Shown here: positions 7,952 through 16,629 of the stretch, in pieces
Layout of the letters: the number at the start of each line of letters is the position of its first letter
How positions within the stretch are numbered: position 1 is the stretch's first letter
Source: Zymomonas sp.
Lineage (GTDB): Bacteria; Pseudomonadota; Alphaproteobacteria; Sphingomonadales; Sphingomonadaceae
Direction: 5' to 3'
Assembly: GCA_027489105.1 (NCBI GenBank)
Contig: JAIYAJ010000226.1
Location: 1-36,276 of the forward strand
DNA length: 36,276 nt
Translations under genes and position numbers: made by a program
Notes under the pieces: model-generated
The model's input: the letters and a program-made list of their open reading frames with translations, nothing else
Told to the model about the DNA's origin: nothing
Database searches by the model: none

Positions 7952-7993
7952 GTGATCGGTCGAAGGGCGGTCGGGCCGCGTCAGGAGGGGATG

Positions 7994-8653
7994 ATGCTGG
8001 CCGCGCCCGACAAGGCTGAAACGCAAGTTCGGAAACGCGGGCCGAAGCCGGGTATGCGATCCGGCCGTCAGCAGGATCAGGTCGTCGCCAGCCGCCAGGA
8101 TGTGGTCGAGGCGATGCGCGGGTTGCTGCGATCGCGGCCGTTCGACGAGATCCCGGTCGAGGACATACTGGCCGCCTCGGGCGTCAGCCGCGCCACCTTC
8201 TACCGCCATTTCAAGTCGCGTCGCGATGTCGCGCTGAGCATCTACGAGGCGACCCTCGAGCGCGCCATGCCGCATTTCCTGCGTCTGGCCGAGGTCGCTA
8301 CGGGCGGGCTGTCGGCGCGGTGGTGGGCGCATCAGGCGGTCGGCTTTTATCGTGAGGAGGGGCAGATCTCGGTCCTCATCCACGGACTCGCTGCGACCGA
8401 TCAGGCTTTTCACCAGCGGGCGCGCGACGATCGCCAGCGGCTGATCGAGCGGCTTGCGCCCGAGGTCCGGGCCTTCGGCCGGGCGATCGGCGACACTGCG
8501 GAGGCGCGGCGCCAGCGCGCCAGGGCGGACATCTTCTTCATGCTGCTCGACCGTATCAGCGCCGAGGTCACGCTGTTCGCCGAGCTGGCCGATGTCGAGG
8601 ATTATGAGGCGGTTCTGGCGGAGCAGGTCGCGGCGTTCGTTATCGATAATTGA
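7994..8653 (+). CDS. TetR/AcrR family transcriptional regulator
   Basis: A 219-residue regulator with an N-terminal TetR helix-turn-helix (about residues 33-80: SRQDVVEAMRGLLRSRPFDE, then VEDILAASGVSRATFYRHFKS) and a variable C-terminal ligand domain. A basic stretch (RKRGPKPGMRSGR) precedes the HTH. The start is ATG 7994, five bases after an AGGAGG ribosome-binding site; ATG 7991, one codon earlier, is also possible. The gene is divergent from the ipd operon and immediately upstream of the alcohol dehydrogenase operon, so it could control both, plausibly with an acyl-CoA or steroid ligand as KstR and KstR2 do. I do not see the KstR2-type motif in the flanking DNA, so orthology is not claimed. 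Confidence 0.9.
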   Translation: MLAAPDKAETQVRKRGPKPGMRSGRQQDQVVASRQDVVEAMRGLLRSRPFDEIPVEDILAASGVSRATFYRHFKSRRDVALSIYEATLERAMPHFLRLAEVATGGLSARWWAHQAVGFYREEGQISVLIHGLAATDQAFHQRARDDRQRLIERLAPEVRAFGRAIGDTAEARRQRARADIFFMLLDRISAEVTLFAELADVEDYEAVLAEQVAAFVIDN

Positions 8654-8685
8654 CAATATAAAATGTATTGTCGATTAAATGCGTA
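8650..8685 (+). promoter_or_regulatory. Promoter of the alcohol dehydrogenase/sulfotransferase operon with overlapping operator
   Basis: A perfect -35 TTGACA (8650-8655) is followed after 19 bases by TTAAAT (8675-8680), a moderate -10. An inverted repeat GACAATA-N7-TATTGTC (8652-8672) covers the -35 and spacer, and an ATGCGTA box (8679-8685) overlaps the -10. The -35 actually overlaps the TetR stop codon. The layout suggests repression by a protein bound at the palindrome, probably the TetR regulator just upstream (inference). Confidence 0.5.
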
Positions 8686-8731
8686 GCCGATTCGATCAAC
8701 GAAAACGCAAAGTGAAAATAGGAGGGGCGTG

Positions 8732-9745
8732 ATGAAGGCGGTGCGCATCCACGGCGCGGGCGATGTTCGCGTCGACGAGATCGAGGAGCCCCGGCCCGGG
8801 CCTCGGGACGTGATCGTCCGCGTCCGGCGCTGCGGCCTGTGCGGCTCGGATCTCGGCTATATCAAGGTGGGCGGGGTCGCGGCCCCGGCCGAGGCGCCCT
8901 TCGGGATCGGTCACGAACTGTCCGGCGTCGTCGAGGCGGTGGGCGCCGACGTGACGGGCATCGCGCCCGGCCAGCGCGTCGTCGTCAACCCGATGGGCGA
9001 TGGCAATGGAATCGGTGCTGGCCTGCCCGAGGGCGCTTTCGCACCTTTGTTGCGCGTGTCGAATGCCACGGTCGGTGGGGCGATCCACCCCATTCCGGAT
9101 CATGTCGACTGGGATGCGGCCGCGCTCGCCGAACCGCTCGGCGTCGCGCTTCATGCCGTCCATCGCGCGGGCGCCACGCCGGAGGACAAGGTTGCGGTGT
9201 TTGGCGTGGGGCCGATCGGCCTTGGCATCGTCTTCTTCCTGAAGCGGTCGGGCGTCGCCTCGGTGGTCGCCATAGACCGGTCCCGGCAGCGTCTCGAACG
9301 CGCGAAGCGGCTGGGCGCGGACCATGTCATCGACGCCGGCCAGGAGGAGGTCGCCGCCGCGCTGGGTGAGCTCCACGGCCGCGCCGATCTCTTCGGCTGG
9401 CCGACGGTCGGCAGCAGCCTGTGGTTCGAATCCTCCGGGGCGCCCTCGGTGCTGCCCTCGATCGTCGGCATGGCGCCGTTCCATGCGCGCGCGGTGATGG
9501 TTGCGGTCCACCACGAGCCGATCGCGATCGACTGGAAGATGGCGCTCGGCAAGGAGATGAGCTTCATCACCTCCATGGCCTATCCGGACGAGTTTCCGGA
9601 GGTGATCGCGGCGATCTCCGAGCCCGGCTTCGATGCCGATGCCTTCATCAGCCACCGCATTCCGCTCAGCCGCTTCGACGAGGCACTCGCGGTCGCGCGC
9701 GATGCGGAATTGTCGGCGAAGGTCATGGTGGCCTGCGATGCCTGA
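8732..9745 (+). CDS. Zinc-dependent alcohol dehydrogenase (MDR family)
   Basis: A 337-residue medium-chain dehydrogenase/reductase. Catalytic zinc ligands are visible as CGLCGSD (Cys37) and GHE (His61, Glu62); the NAD(P)-binding turn is GVGPIGLG (about residues 163-170). The four-cysteine structural zinc loop usual in this family is absent: the segment after QRVVVNP carries no cysteines. ATG 8732 is six bases after GGAGG; a GTG one codon earlier is less well placed. It is the first gene of a six-gene operon and its end overlaps the sulfotransferase gene by eight bases. It probably oxidises a secondary alcohol of a steroid or other polycyclic substrate; the substrate is unknown. Confidence 0.9.
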   Translation: MKAVRIHGAGDVRVDEIEEPRPGPRDVIVRVRRCGLCGSDLGYIKVGGVAAPAEAPFGIGHELSGVVEAVGADVTGIAPGQRVVVNPMGDGNGIGAGLPEGAFAPLLRVSNATVGGAIHPIPDHVDWDAAALAEPLGVALHAVHRAGATPEDKVAVFGVGPIGLGIVFFLKRSGVASVVAIDRSRQRLERAKRLGADHVIDAGQEEVAAALGELHGRADLFGWPTVGSSLWFESSGAPSVLPSIVGMAPFHARAVMVAVHHEPIAIDWKMALGKEMSFITSMAYPDEFPEVIAAISEPGFDADAFISHRIPLSRFDEALAVARDAELSAKVMVACDA

Positions 9746-10991
9746 GGACATCCGGATCGACGATCTCGCCAATCCCCGCCTCACCCCGCTCCAGCAGCAG
9801 GCGATCGAGGCCTGTCCACCCGTGCTGATGGAGATGGACGCGGTGCTGGCGGCGGCCCGGGCCGCGACCGGCCTGTCCGATTTCGGGCCCGACGACTTCC
9901 GTTCGCGCCTGGCGCTGTGGCTGCGCAGCTATGACGAAGACCGGGATCTCACCACGCTCGGCCGTGCGACTCTGTTCGGCGAATGCGTACGCTATGCCTC
10001 GGCACGGCTGCGCATCGAGGATATTATCCGCCGCCATCCCGAGATCGAGCAGGTCGAGATCGACCGGCCGATCATGGTGGCCGGCCTGCCCCGGTCGGGG
10101 ACGACCCACCTGGTCAATATCCTGGCGGCCGACCCGCGCCTGCGCTCGACCCCCTTGTGGGAGACGATGGAGCCGATCCCGGGTCCCGACGATATCGGCG
10201 ATCCCGACCCGCGCCACGTCCGCACCGCACAGATGTGGGGGGCGTTCGAAGCGATGCTGCCGCTGATGCCGGCGATGCACGAAATGGCGCCCGATCATGT
10301 TCATGAGGATATCGAGCTCCAGGGCCCCGACTTTTCCTCCTATCTGCCCGAATGGCTGAGCCGTCCGGTGGCCTGGCGCGACCAGTATCTGGCGACCGAC
10401 CAGACCCCGCATTATGCCTATGCCAAACGGGTGATGCAGGCGCTGACCTGGCTCAAGGGGCCCAATCGCTGGGTCGTTAAGTCGCCGCCGCACATGGAGA
10501 ATCTGCCCGCTCTGATCGCGGTGCATCCGAAGGCGATCGTGCCGGTCACGCACCGCGATCCTGTTGCGGTGCTCCAGTCGGCGATCACGATGATCGCCTA
10601 TGGCGACCGGACGCGGCGCGTGCGGCAGGACCTCCCCGGCCTAGCCGCCTGGTGGATCGACCGGATCGAGGTGCTGCTGCGCCGCTGCGTCTGCGATCGC
10701 GACGCAGTGCCCGCCGGCCAGTCGATCGACATCCTCTTCCACGAATATATGGCCGACCAGAAGGCGACGGTGCGCCGCGTCTATGCGCTGGCGGACCTGG
10801 ATATGACGCCCGAGGCCGAAGCGCGGATCGACCATTTCCTCGCCGCGAACCCGCGCAACAAACATGGCCGGGTGGTCTATGACCTGATCGGCGATTTCGG
10901 GGTCGATGTCGGCGCGCTCAGGGAGCGCTTCGCCTTCTATTATGATCGCTTCCCGGTGCGCCGCGAAGCCGTGCCCGGAGAGACATCATGA
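9738..10991 (+). CDS. Sulfotransferase family protein (PAPS-type P-loop)
   Basis: A 417-residue protein of the Sulfotransfer_3-like group. The PAPS 5'-phosphosulfate loop is clear: VAGLPRSGTTHLVNIL (about residues 114-129). A later THRDPVAVLQS segment corresponds to the 3'-phosphate-binding region with its Arg and Ser. An N-terminal helical extension of about 110 residues precedes the P-loop, as in the actinobacterial and sphingomonad proteins of this type. The ATG lies inside the end of the dehydrogenase gene (eight-base overlap) and the stop overlaps the DUF1214 gene by four bases. Proteins like this recur in steroid and lipid loci, but whether they transfer sulfate or bind a different nucleotide donor is not established. 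Confidence 0.88.
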   Translation: MPEDIRIDDLANPRLTPLQQQAIEACPPVLMEMDAVLAAARAATGLSDFGPDDFRSRLALWLRSYDEDRDLTTLGRATLFGECVRYASARLRIEDIIRRHPEIEQVEIDRPIMVAGLPRSGTTHLVNILAADPRLRSTPLWETMEPIPGPDDIGDPDPRHVRTAQMWGAFEAMLPLMPAMHEMAPDHVHEDIELQGPDFSSYLPEWLSRPVAWRDQYLATDQTPHYAYAKRVMQALTWLKGPNRWVVKSPPHMENLPALIAVHPKAIVPVTHRDPVAVLQSAITMIAYGDRTRRVRQDLPGLAAWWIDRIEVLLRRCVCDRDAVPAGQSIDILFHEYMADQKATVRRVYALADLDMTPEAEARIDHFLAANPRNKHGRVVYDLIGDFGVDVGALRERFAFYYDRFPVRREAVPGETS

Positions 10992-12205
10992 CCGCCGCAG
11001 AGCGCCTGCTGACCGGCCGCGCCTTCGAGGATTATCTCGAAACCGTGCGGCTCGCCGCGCGCACGGTCGAGCGCTTCGGCAGCGAGGTCGACGAACTCGA
11101 CCGTGCCGAATGGTATCGCTTCGTCACCCGGCTGATGCGCAACGGGTTCGAGCGCTTCGTCGAGAATTGCGAGCCCGAGCGGCCGCGTCTGCGCGATGCG
11201 CCATGGCGGCAGGCGATCAACTTCCAGTCGCCCGACCAGGATCATCTGCTCGCCGAGTTCGTCGACGGGCGCCACGATTATGTGATCCGCGGCAATCGCG
11301 GCACCATCCCCTATTTCGTCATGGCGAGCTGGACCGCGCCGCAGCCGGTCCATCCGGGCGAGCAGGACTGGGCGGCGCAGGGCGTCGGCGGCCTCAAGGC
11401 TTTCGATCCCGCGACGCTGACCACGACCGGCTTCCTGCAGAGCGATACGATCCCCTTCGACGCCAATGGCGACTTCGAAGTGTTCGTCGGGCGCGAGCGT
11501 CCCGCAGACGGGCGCCCCTGGCTGCCGATCACCGATGGCTGCGTCGGCCTGCTGGTGCGTACTGTCTATCATCTGCGCGAGGAAACGATCGCCCCGCGCA
11601 TGACGATCCACCGCGCCGACGGCGCCGCGCCGCAGCCGATCGCGCCGGCCGACATGGCCGATGCGCTCGCCAAGTCGGGGCAGGTCGTGCTCGGCTATGC
11701 CGAACTGGTGCGCCGCTGGTGGCAGGACAATCTCGGCAAGCGGCCGAACCGGATCCGCTTCAGCCGGGCGGTCTATCTGTCGAACGGCGGGGTGCCCGAC
11801 CGCCACCATGGCTTCGGCACCTGGGAATGCGGGCGCGACGAAGCGCTGGTGCTGCGCTTCACGCCGACGCCCTGCGACTACTGGATCTTCCAGCTGTGCA
11901 ACATCTGGCAGGAAAATCTCGACAATTATGAGGATGGCGGCGGCCATATCCAGAAATACCGCGCCACTTACGAGCGGGACGGATCGGTGCTGATCGTCAT
12001 CGCCTCGGGCGATGCGGGCATCGGCGGCAATGCGATCGATCCCTATGGCCATGCCCATGGGGGGATGAGCCTGCGCCTGATCAAGACGCAGGGCGAGCCG
12101 CCGCCGGTGTCGTTGTGGCGCGTGCCGCTGGCGCGGCTGCGAGCCGAGGGGCGAGCCCTGCTCGACAGTATGCCGCCGATCCAGAGCGGCGAGATCACCG
12201 ACTGA
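10988..12205 (+). CDS. DUF1214-like protein of unknown function
   Basis: A 405-residue soluble protein without signal peptide or membrane segments. The C-terminal third (about 290-385) resembles DUF1214: CDYWIFQLCNIWQENLDNY, a beta-rich stretch, then NAIDPYGHAHGGMSLRLIK. The N-terminal half is helical and not recognised. It starts in a four-base ATGA overlap with the sulfotransferase gene, so the two are translationally coupled and likely act on the same compound. No catalytic residues can be assigned. The DUF1214/sulfotransferase pairing is worth noting because both families are poorly understood. Confidence 0.82.
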   Translation: MTAAERLLTGRAFEDYLETVRLAARTVERFGSEVDELDRAEWYRFVTRLMRNGFERFVENCEPERPRLRDAPWRQAINFQSPDQDHLLAEFVDGRHDYVIRGNRGTIPYFVMASWTAPQPVHPGEQDWAAQGVGGLKAFDPATLTTTGFLQSDTIPFDANGDFEVFVGRERPADGRPWLPITDGCVGLLVRTVYHLREETIAPRMTIHRADGAAPQPIAPADMADALAKSGQVVLGYAELVRRWWQDNLGKRPNRIRFSRAVYLSNGGVPDRHHGFGTWECGRDEALVLRFTPTPCDYWIFQLCNIWQENLDNYEDGGGHIQKYRATYERDGSVLIVIASGDAGIGGNAIDPYGHAHGGMSLRLIKTQGEPPPVSLWRVPLARLRAEGRALLDSMPPIQSGEITD

Positions 12206-12231
12206 ACGACGAACGAGCGAGGGAGAGGGAC

Positions 12232-12990
12232 ATGAGCTGGAGCGATCTGCGCTTCGATTATGCCGGGGCGAGGGTGCTCGTGACCGGCGGCACGAGCGGC
12301 ATCGGCGCAGCGATCGCCGCTGCCTATGCCGATGCGGGGGCCGAGGTCGTCATCACCGGCACGCGCGGCGGGCCGGGCGATTATGACGAGGACCTGTCGC
12401 GCTTCGATTATCGCCGGCTCGACGTCGAGGATGGCGCGCAGATCGATGCCGTGGCGGCGGGCTTCGACCGGCTCGACATCCTCGTCAACAATGCCGGCCT
12501 GGCGCTGGGGTCGCTCGGCCTCGACGAATGGGATCCTGCGATCTTCGAACGGTCGATCGCGATGCACCTGACCTCGGCCTTCCGCATGGCCCATGGCTGC
12601 CGCGCGGCGCTGGCGAGGGGCGAACGGCCGGGCGGCTCGTCTATCATCGGCATCGCCTCGATGACCTCCTATTTCGGCATCGGCATGATCCCCGGCTATG
12701 GCTCGGCCAAGACCGGGCTCGTCGGGCTGACGCGCGTGCTCGCCACCGAATGGGCTAGCCAGCGCATAAGGGTGAACGCGGTCGCGGCGGGCCTCACCCG
12801 CAGCCGCATGACGGCGGGGACCTTCGATGCGCCCGAATGGACTGCGCCGACCTTGAGCCGAACGCCCTTGGGGCGCCTCGGCGAGCCAGTGGACATAGCG
12901 GGGGCGGTGCTGTTCCTGTCGAGTTCGGCCGCCTCATGGATCACCGGGCAGGTGCTGCCGATCGACGGCGGCTTCACGGTGGCGGGATGA
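12232..12990 (+). CDS. Short-chain dehydrogenase/reductase (SDR)
   Basis: A 252-residue classical SDR. The nucleotide-binding TGGTSGIG is at residues 18-25, NNAG near 86-89, and the catalytic set is Ser143, Tyr156 and Lys160 (GYGSAK). The C-terminal GQVLPIDGGFTVAG is typical of the FabG/BKR-like group. A GGGAGAGGGAC ribosome-binding site precedes ATG 12232, with a 26-base gap after the DUF1214 gene. The end overlaps the next gene by four bases (ATGA). It likely interconverts a hydroxyl and a keto group on the same substrate as the alcohol dehydrogenase at 8732; cofactor preference and substrate are not clear. Confidence 0.92.
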   Translation: MSWSDLRFDYAGARVLVTGGTSGIGAAIAAAYADAGAEVVITGTRGGPGDYDEDLSRFDYRRLDVEDGAQIDAVAAGFDRLDILVNNAGLALGSLGLDEWDPAIFERSIAMHLTSAFRMAHGCRAALARGERPGGSSIIGIASMTSYFGIGMIPGYGSAKTGLVGLTRVLATEWASQRIRVNAVAAGLTRSRMTAGTFDAPEWTAPTLSRTPLGRLGEPVDIAGAVLFLSSSAASWITGQVLPIDGGFTVAG

Positions 12991-13829
12991 GCCTGGACCA
13001 GTTGCTGCTCGCGGCAGGCACTGTGCAGGCGGTGCCCTTTTTCGATCGGCTTGCGCCGGCACGCGATGCGGGCTTTGCCGGCATATCGATCTTCGCGGCG
13101 GACCTGGAGCAGTTGGAGCAGCGGGGCGTATCGCATCGCGAGGTCTGCGACCGGCTGGCCGATGCCGGCCTGTTCATCCACGAGGTGGAGATCGTCGGTA
13201 GCTGGCTTCCGGGCCCGCCCACCAAGGCCAATCCCGGCTGGCTCGCCGCGCTGTTGCAACGCTCGACGCCCGAACGGCTGATCGACCTTGCCGAGGCGGT
13301 CGGTGCTCGGGGCGTCAGCGTCGGCGAATTGCAGGGCGTTGCCTGGACCGTCGATGAGGGCGTGGGAGCTTTTGCGGCGATCTGCGACCGCGCCGCGCCT
13401 GCGGGGCTGCACGTGGCGCTGGAATATGTTCCGACCGGGACCATTCCCGATCTAGCCACCGCCTGGGATATCGTCAGGCTCGCCGGACGCGATAATGGTG
13501 GCCTTCTGGTCGACAGCTGGCACCAGTTTCGCAGCAGTTCGAGCCTCGACCTGCTGGCAGCGCTGCCGGCCGGGGCGATCAAGAGCGTCCAGATCTGCGA
13601 TGCACCCGCCACCGCCTCGGACGATCTCGACAGCGAGATGATCCAGGGTCGGCTCCTTCCGGGGGATGGGGGCCTCGACCTGCCTGGCTTCGTTGCCGCG
13701 CTGCGCGCGACCGGCACGATCGCGCCCTGCTCGGTCGAGGTCTTTTCGGCGACGCTGGCAACGCGACCTGTCGAAGAGATCGCCCGGCTCTGCGCCGACA
13801 AGGCAAGACTAATCCTGAAAGGAGCCTGA
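12987..13829 (+). CDS. Sugar phosphate isomerase/epimerase-like TIM-barrel protein
   Basis: A 280-residue AP-endonuclease-2/xylose-isomerase-like TIM barrel. Pieces of the metal-binding rim are seen: HEVEIVGSW, ALEYVPTG (a Glu ligand), LLVDSWHQFR (Asp and His ligands), VQICDAP, and CSVEVFSA at the C-terminus (a second Glu). The ATG overlaps the SDR stop by four bases, and the stop is one base before the Gfo/Idh/MocA gene. Pairing of such a barrel with a Gfo/Idh/MocA oxidoreductase is common in pathways that oxidise and epimerise sugars or cyclitols, which hints at a glycosylated or polyhydroxylated substrate (inference). No closer function can be named. Confidence 0.87.
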   Translation: MSLDQLLLAAGTVQAVPFFDRLAPARDAGFAGISIFAADLEQLEQRGVSHREVCDRLADAGLFIHEVEIVGSWLPGPPTKANPGWLAALLQRSTPERLIDLAEAVGARGVSVGELQGVAWTVDEGVGAFAAICDRAAPAGLHVALEYVPTGTIPDLATAWDIVRLAGRDNGGLLVDSWHQFRSSSSLDLLAALPAGAIKSVQICDAPATASDDLDSEMIQGRLLPGDGGLDLPGFVAALRATGTIAPCSVEVFSATLATRPVEEIARLCADKARLILKGA

Positions 13830-13830
13830 C

Positions 13831-14943
13831 ATGGCCGATGCATATGGTGCCGTCGTCGTTGGAACGGGCTTCGGCCTGTTCACCCATGTCCGCGCGCTGC
13901 GCGAGGCGGGGTTCGAGGTGCGCGCGATCGTCGGGCGGAATCGTGCCCGCACGGCCGAACGGGCGGCGCCCCTCGGCATTCCGCTCGCGACCGACAGCCT
14001 CGCCGAGGCACTGGTCGATCCCCGCACCGTGCTGGTCACCGTGGCGACCCCGCCGCACGCCCATTACCAGGTGGTGATGGATGCGGTCGCCGCCGGGCGC
14101 CATGTGGTGTGCGAGAAACCTTTTGCGCGCGATGCGGCCCAGGCCCGCGCGATGCGCGACGCGGCGGAGAAGGCGGGTGTCGTCCACATGCTCGGTGCGG
14201 AGTTCCGGTTCGACGCGGCGCAGGCACTGCTGCGGCGCGTGGTGCAGGACGGCGCGATCGGCGAGCCGCGCCAGTTCCTGCGCATCTATCATCAGCCGGG
14301 GCTGCAGGACCCCACCGAGAAGCTCAGCGACTGGTGGGAGGATGCCGGCCAGGGGGGCGGATTCCTCGGCGCCTTCGGGACGCACATGATCGACCAGGTG
14401 GTCAACATGCTCGGCCCGATCCGGCGCCTGTCCTGCACCTTGCAGACGCTGGCGCCGGGCCGCCCGACCATGACGGCGGACGACAGCTACGTCGTCGAGT
14501 TCGAATGCGAAAGCGGCACGCGGGGGACGCTGATGGCGGCGATGGCCGCGCCGGGGCCTCTGGTGATGGCGACCAAGGTCGTCGGTACCAAAGGCGGCGC
14601 GTGGATCCAGTCGGGGGCGGCGTTCGGCGATCCCGAGGAAGTGTGGGTGTCGGATGCCGATGGCGCGCGGCGGATCGACATGCCGGCCGATCTGGCACTG
14701 CCCCCGCCCGAACCTTTCCCGATCGCAGACCTGATCCAGACCGAGCAGGACCGCTGGCACACCATGGGCTTCGATGTGATCCCCTATGCGCGTCTCTTCT
14801 CGGAAATGCGCCGCCGGATCGCGGGAGAGGCGGTGACCGATCGCGAGCAGGCGGGCAGTTTCGACGATGCCCTCGTCAACCAGATGGTTCTCGACGCAGC
14901 ACGCCGCTCCGCGCAACGAGGACAATGGGTTGATGTGGAGTGA
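13831..14943 (+). CDS. Gfo/Idh/MocA family oxidoreductase
   Basis: A 370-residue NAD(P)-dependent oxidoreductase. The N-terminal Rossmann motif is VVVGTGFGLFTHV (residues 8-20), followed by VATPPHAHY and the family signature CEKPFA (Glu95, Lys96, Pro97). The C-terminal domain carries GAFGTHMIDQVVNML, whose His is in the usual catalytic region. An AAGGAG site lies ten bases upstream of ATG 13831. It is the last gene of the operon starting at 8732. Members oxidise hydroxyls of sugars, inositols and related compounds or dehydrogenate dihydrodiols; the substrate here is unknown. The stop is immediately followed by the promoter region of the fadD3-like gene. Confidence 0.92.
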   Translation: MADAYGAVVVGTGFGLFTHVRALREAGFEVRAIVGRNRARTAERAAPLGIPLATDSLAEALVDPRTVLVTVATPPHAHYQVVMDAVAAGRHVVCEKPFARDAAQARAMRDAAEKAGVVHMLGAEFRFDAAQALLRRVVQDGAIGEPRQFLRIYHQPGLQDPTEKLSDWWEDAGQGGGFLGAFGTHMIDQVVNMLGPIRRLSCTLQTLAPGRPTMTADDSYVVEFECESGTRGTLMAAMAAPGPLVMATKVVGTKGGAWIQSGAAFGDPEEVWVSDADGARRIDMPADLALPPPEPFPIADLIQTEQDRWHTMGFDVIPYARLFSEMRRRIAGEAVTDREQAGSFDDALVNQMVLDAARRSAQRGQWVDVE

Positions 14944-14950
14944 CAATCGA

Positions 14951-14995
14951 TACGCATAATGCGTTGATGGAGGGGTGATTACTCTCTAATGCGCA
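14951..14995 (+). promoter_or_regulatory. fadD3 promoter/operator with ATGCGYA boxes
   Basis: The 78-base gap before the CoA ligase holds a near-perfect palindrome ACGCATAATGCGT (14952-14964) that encloses a good -10 hexamer CATAAT (14955-14960). A possible -35 is TTGATG (14930-14935), 19 bases upstream inside the end of the preceding gene. A further box ATGCGCA (14989-14995) lies downstream. The same box overlaps -10 elements elsewhere in the window. Confidence 0.5.
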
Positions 14996-15021
14996 AAGCA
15001 AATCGATAAAGGGCGAGGTAT

Positions 15022-16557
15022 ATGCTTCCCGACTTGCTGACGATGGGTGGACTTCTCGATGCGGCCGCCACGCGCTGGCCCGACCGCCCCTATCTGAAGG
15101 AGGAGGATGGGCGCACGCTGAGCTTCGCTGGGTTCCGGGAGGCGGCGCGGCGCGTGTCGCGCGCGCTGCTCGCACGCGGTGGTCGCAAGGGAGACCGCAT
15201 CGCCATCTGGGCTCCCAATAGCGGCGCCTGGGCGATCGTGGCGGCCGGCGCGACGCAGATCGGCCTGCAACTGATCCCGCTCAACACCCGCTTCAAGGGC
15301 GCCGAGGCCGAGGACATATTGGGCCGGGGCAAGGTGCGCTGGCTGTTCACCGTCCGCGATTTCCTCGGCTTCGACTATGCCGGGATGCTGGCGGGGCGCG
15401 ACCTGCCCGATCTGGAAGAGACGGTGTTCCTCGATGAGGGGTTCGATGCGTGGCTCGGCGCTGTCGTCGGTGCCGACGACGCGGCCCTATCCGCCGCTAT
15501 CGCTGGGGTCGGCCCCGACGATATCGTCGACATATTGTTCACCTCGGGCACGACCGGTCGGCCGAAGGGCGTACTCAGCAGCCATTCGCAGAATCTGCGC
15601 ACCTTCCAGGGCTGGGCGGATGCAGTGGGCCTGCGCGAGGGCGATCATTATCTGATCGTGAACCCTTTCTTCCACACCTTCGGCTACAAGGCCGGCTGGG
15701 TCGTCTCGCTGCAGCAGGGGGCGACCATCTTCCCGGTTTCCCAGTTCGCCGCCGCGAAGGTGCTTGCCACGATCGCACAGGAGAAGATCACCGTCCTGCC
15801 GGGGCCGCCGACCATCTTCCAGTCGCTGCTCGACGAAGCCGGGCGCAAGCCGGATGATACCGCCAGCCTGCGTCTCGCCGTGACCGGCGCCGCCAGCGTA
15901 CCGCCGATCCTGATCCGGCGGATGCACGACGAGCTCGGCATCGCCGAGGTGCTGACCGCCTATGGCCTCACCGAAAGCTCGGGCTGCGTCAGCGCGACCC
16001 AGGCCGGCGACCCGGTCGAACTGGTCGCATCGAGTTGCGGCCGGCCGATCCCCGGCGTCGAGGTGCGTCTGGTCGATGCCGACGATCGCGACGTTGCGAC
16101 CGGGGAGCCCGGCGAACTGCTCGTGCGCGGGTTCAACGTGATGAAGGGCTATCTCGACGATCCCAAGGCGACCGCCGAGACGATCGACGCCGACGGCTGG
16201 CTGCGGACGGGCGACATCGCCACGCAGGACGAGCGCGGCTATCTGCGCATCACCGACCGCGCCAAGGACCTGTTCATCTGCGGCGGCTTCAATTGCTACC
16301 CGGCCGAGATCGAGGCGCGCCTGCTCGAACATCCCGAAGTGGCGCGCGTCGCCGTGGTGGGCCGTCCGGATGAGCGGATGGGTGAGGTCGGTCACGCTGT
16401 GATCGTGCCAAAGCCAGGCGCGGCGCGCGACGACAAGGCGCTCATCAGCTGGTGCCGCGAGCAGATGGCCAACTACAAGGTTCCGCGCACGGTCGAATGG
16501 GTCGATGAATTGCCCGTCAACGCCTCCGGCAAGGTCCAGCGCTTCCTGCTGAAATAG
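15022..16557 (+). CDS. fadD3: FadD3-like acyl-CoA synthetase (HIP-CoA ligase)
   Basis: A 511-residue AMP-forming acyl-CoA synthetase. The AMP-binding P-loop is SGTTGRPKG (175-183), followed by VNPFFHTFGYKAGWVVSL, ITVLPGPPTIFQSLL, the adenine motif AYGLTESSG, the hinge LRTGDIAT, and the C-terminal catalytic Lys504 in NASGKVQRF. The FFHTFGYKAG and LPGPPTI wording is what I remember as characteristic of FadD3, which activates the C/D-ring propionate HIP to its CoA thioester and so feeds the FadE30/IpdC/EchA20/IpdAB route encoded at 1-7733. It is a single-gene unit with its own promoter and a terminator behind it. A GCGAGG site lies just before ATG 15022. Confidence 0.9.
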   Translation: MLPDLLTMGGLLDAAATRWPDRPYLKEEDGRTLSFAGFREAARRVSRALLARGGRKGDRIAIWAPNSGAWAIVAAGATQIGLQLIPLNTRFKGAEAEDILGRGKVRWLFTVRDFLGFDYAGMLAGRDLPDLEETVFLDEGFDAWLGAVVGADDAALSAAIAGVGPDDIVDILFTSGTTGRPKGVLSSHSQNLRTFQGWADAVGLREGDHYLIVNPFFHTFGYKAGWVVSLQQGATIFPVSQFAAAKVLATIAQEKITVLPGPPTIFQSLLDEAGRKPDDTASLRLAVTGAASVPPILIRRMHDELGIAEVLTAYGLTESSGCVSATQAGDPVELVASSCGRPIPGVEVRLVDADDRDVATGEPGELLVRGFNVMKGYLDDPKATAETIDADGWLRTGDIATQDERGYLRITDRAKDLFICGGFNCYPAEIEARLLEHPEVARVAVVGRPDERMGEVGHAVIVPKPGAARDDKALISWCREQMANYKVPRTVEWVDELPVNASGKVQRFLLK

Positions 16558-16579
16558 GCTTTGGATCCGGGACAAGGAA

Positions 16580-16612
16580 AAGGGCGGCCTGACACGCGAT
16601 CGGACCGCCCTT
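16580..16612. terminator. Hairpin terminator between convergent genes
   Basis: Arms AAGGGCGG (16580-16587) and CCGCCCTT (16605-16612) pair perfectly over eight bases with a 17-base loop. A stretch TTATCTGTTCTT follows on the plus strand, and AAAGG precedes it (CCTTTT on the minus strand after the arm), so it can serve fadD3 and perhaps the convergent Rieske gene at 16630-17703. Confidence 0.72.
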
Positions 16613-16629
16613 ATCTGTTCTTGCGCCGA

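Noticed and set aside
7994..8653. TetR protein as KstR2
   Set aside because: The place beside the ipd operon is suggestive, but I do not see the KstR2-type operator, and HTH similarity alone cannot separate TetR subfamilies.
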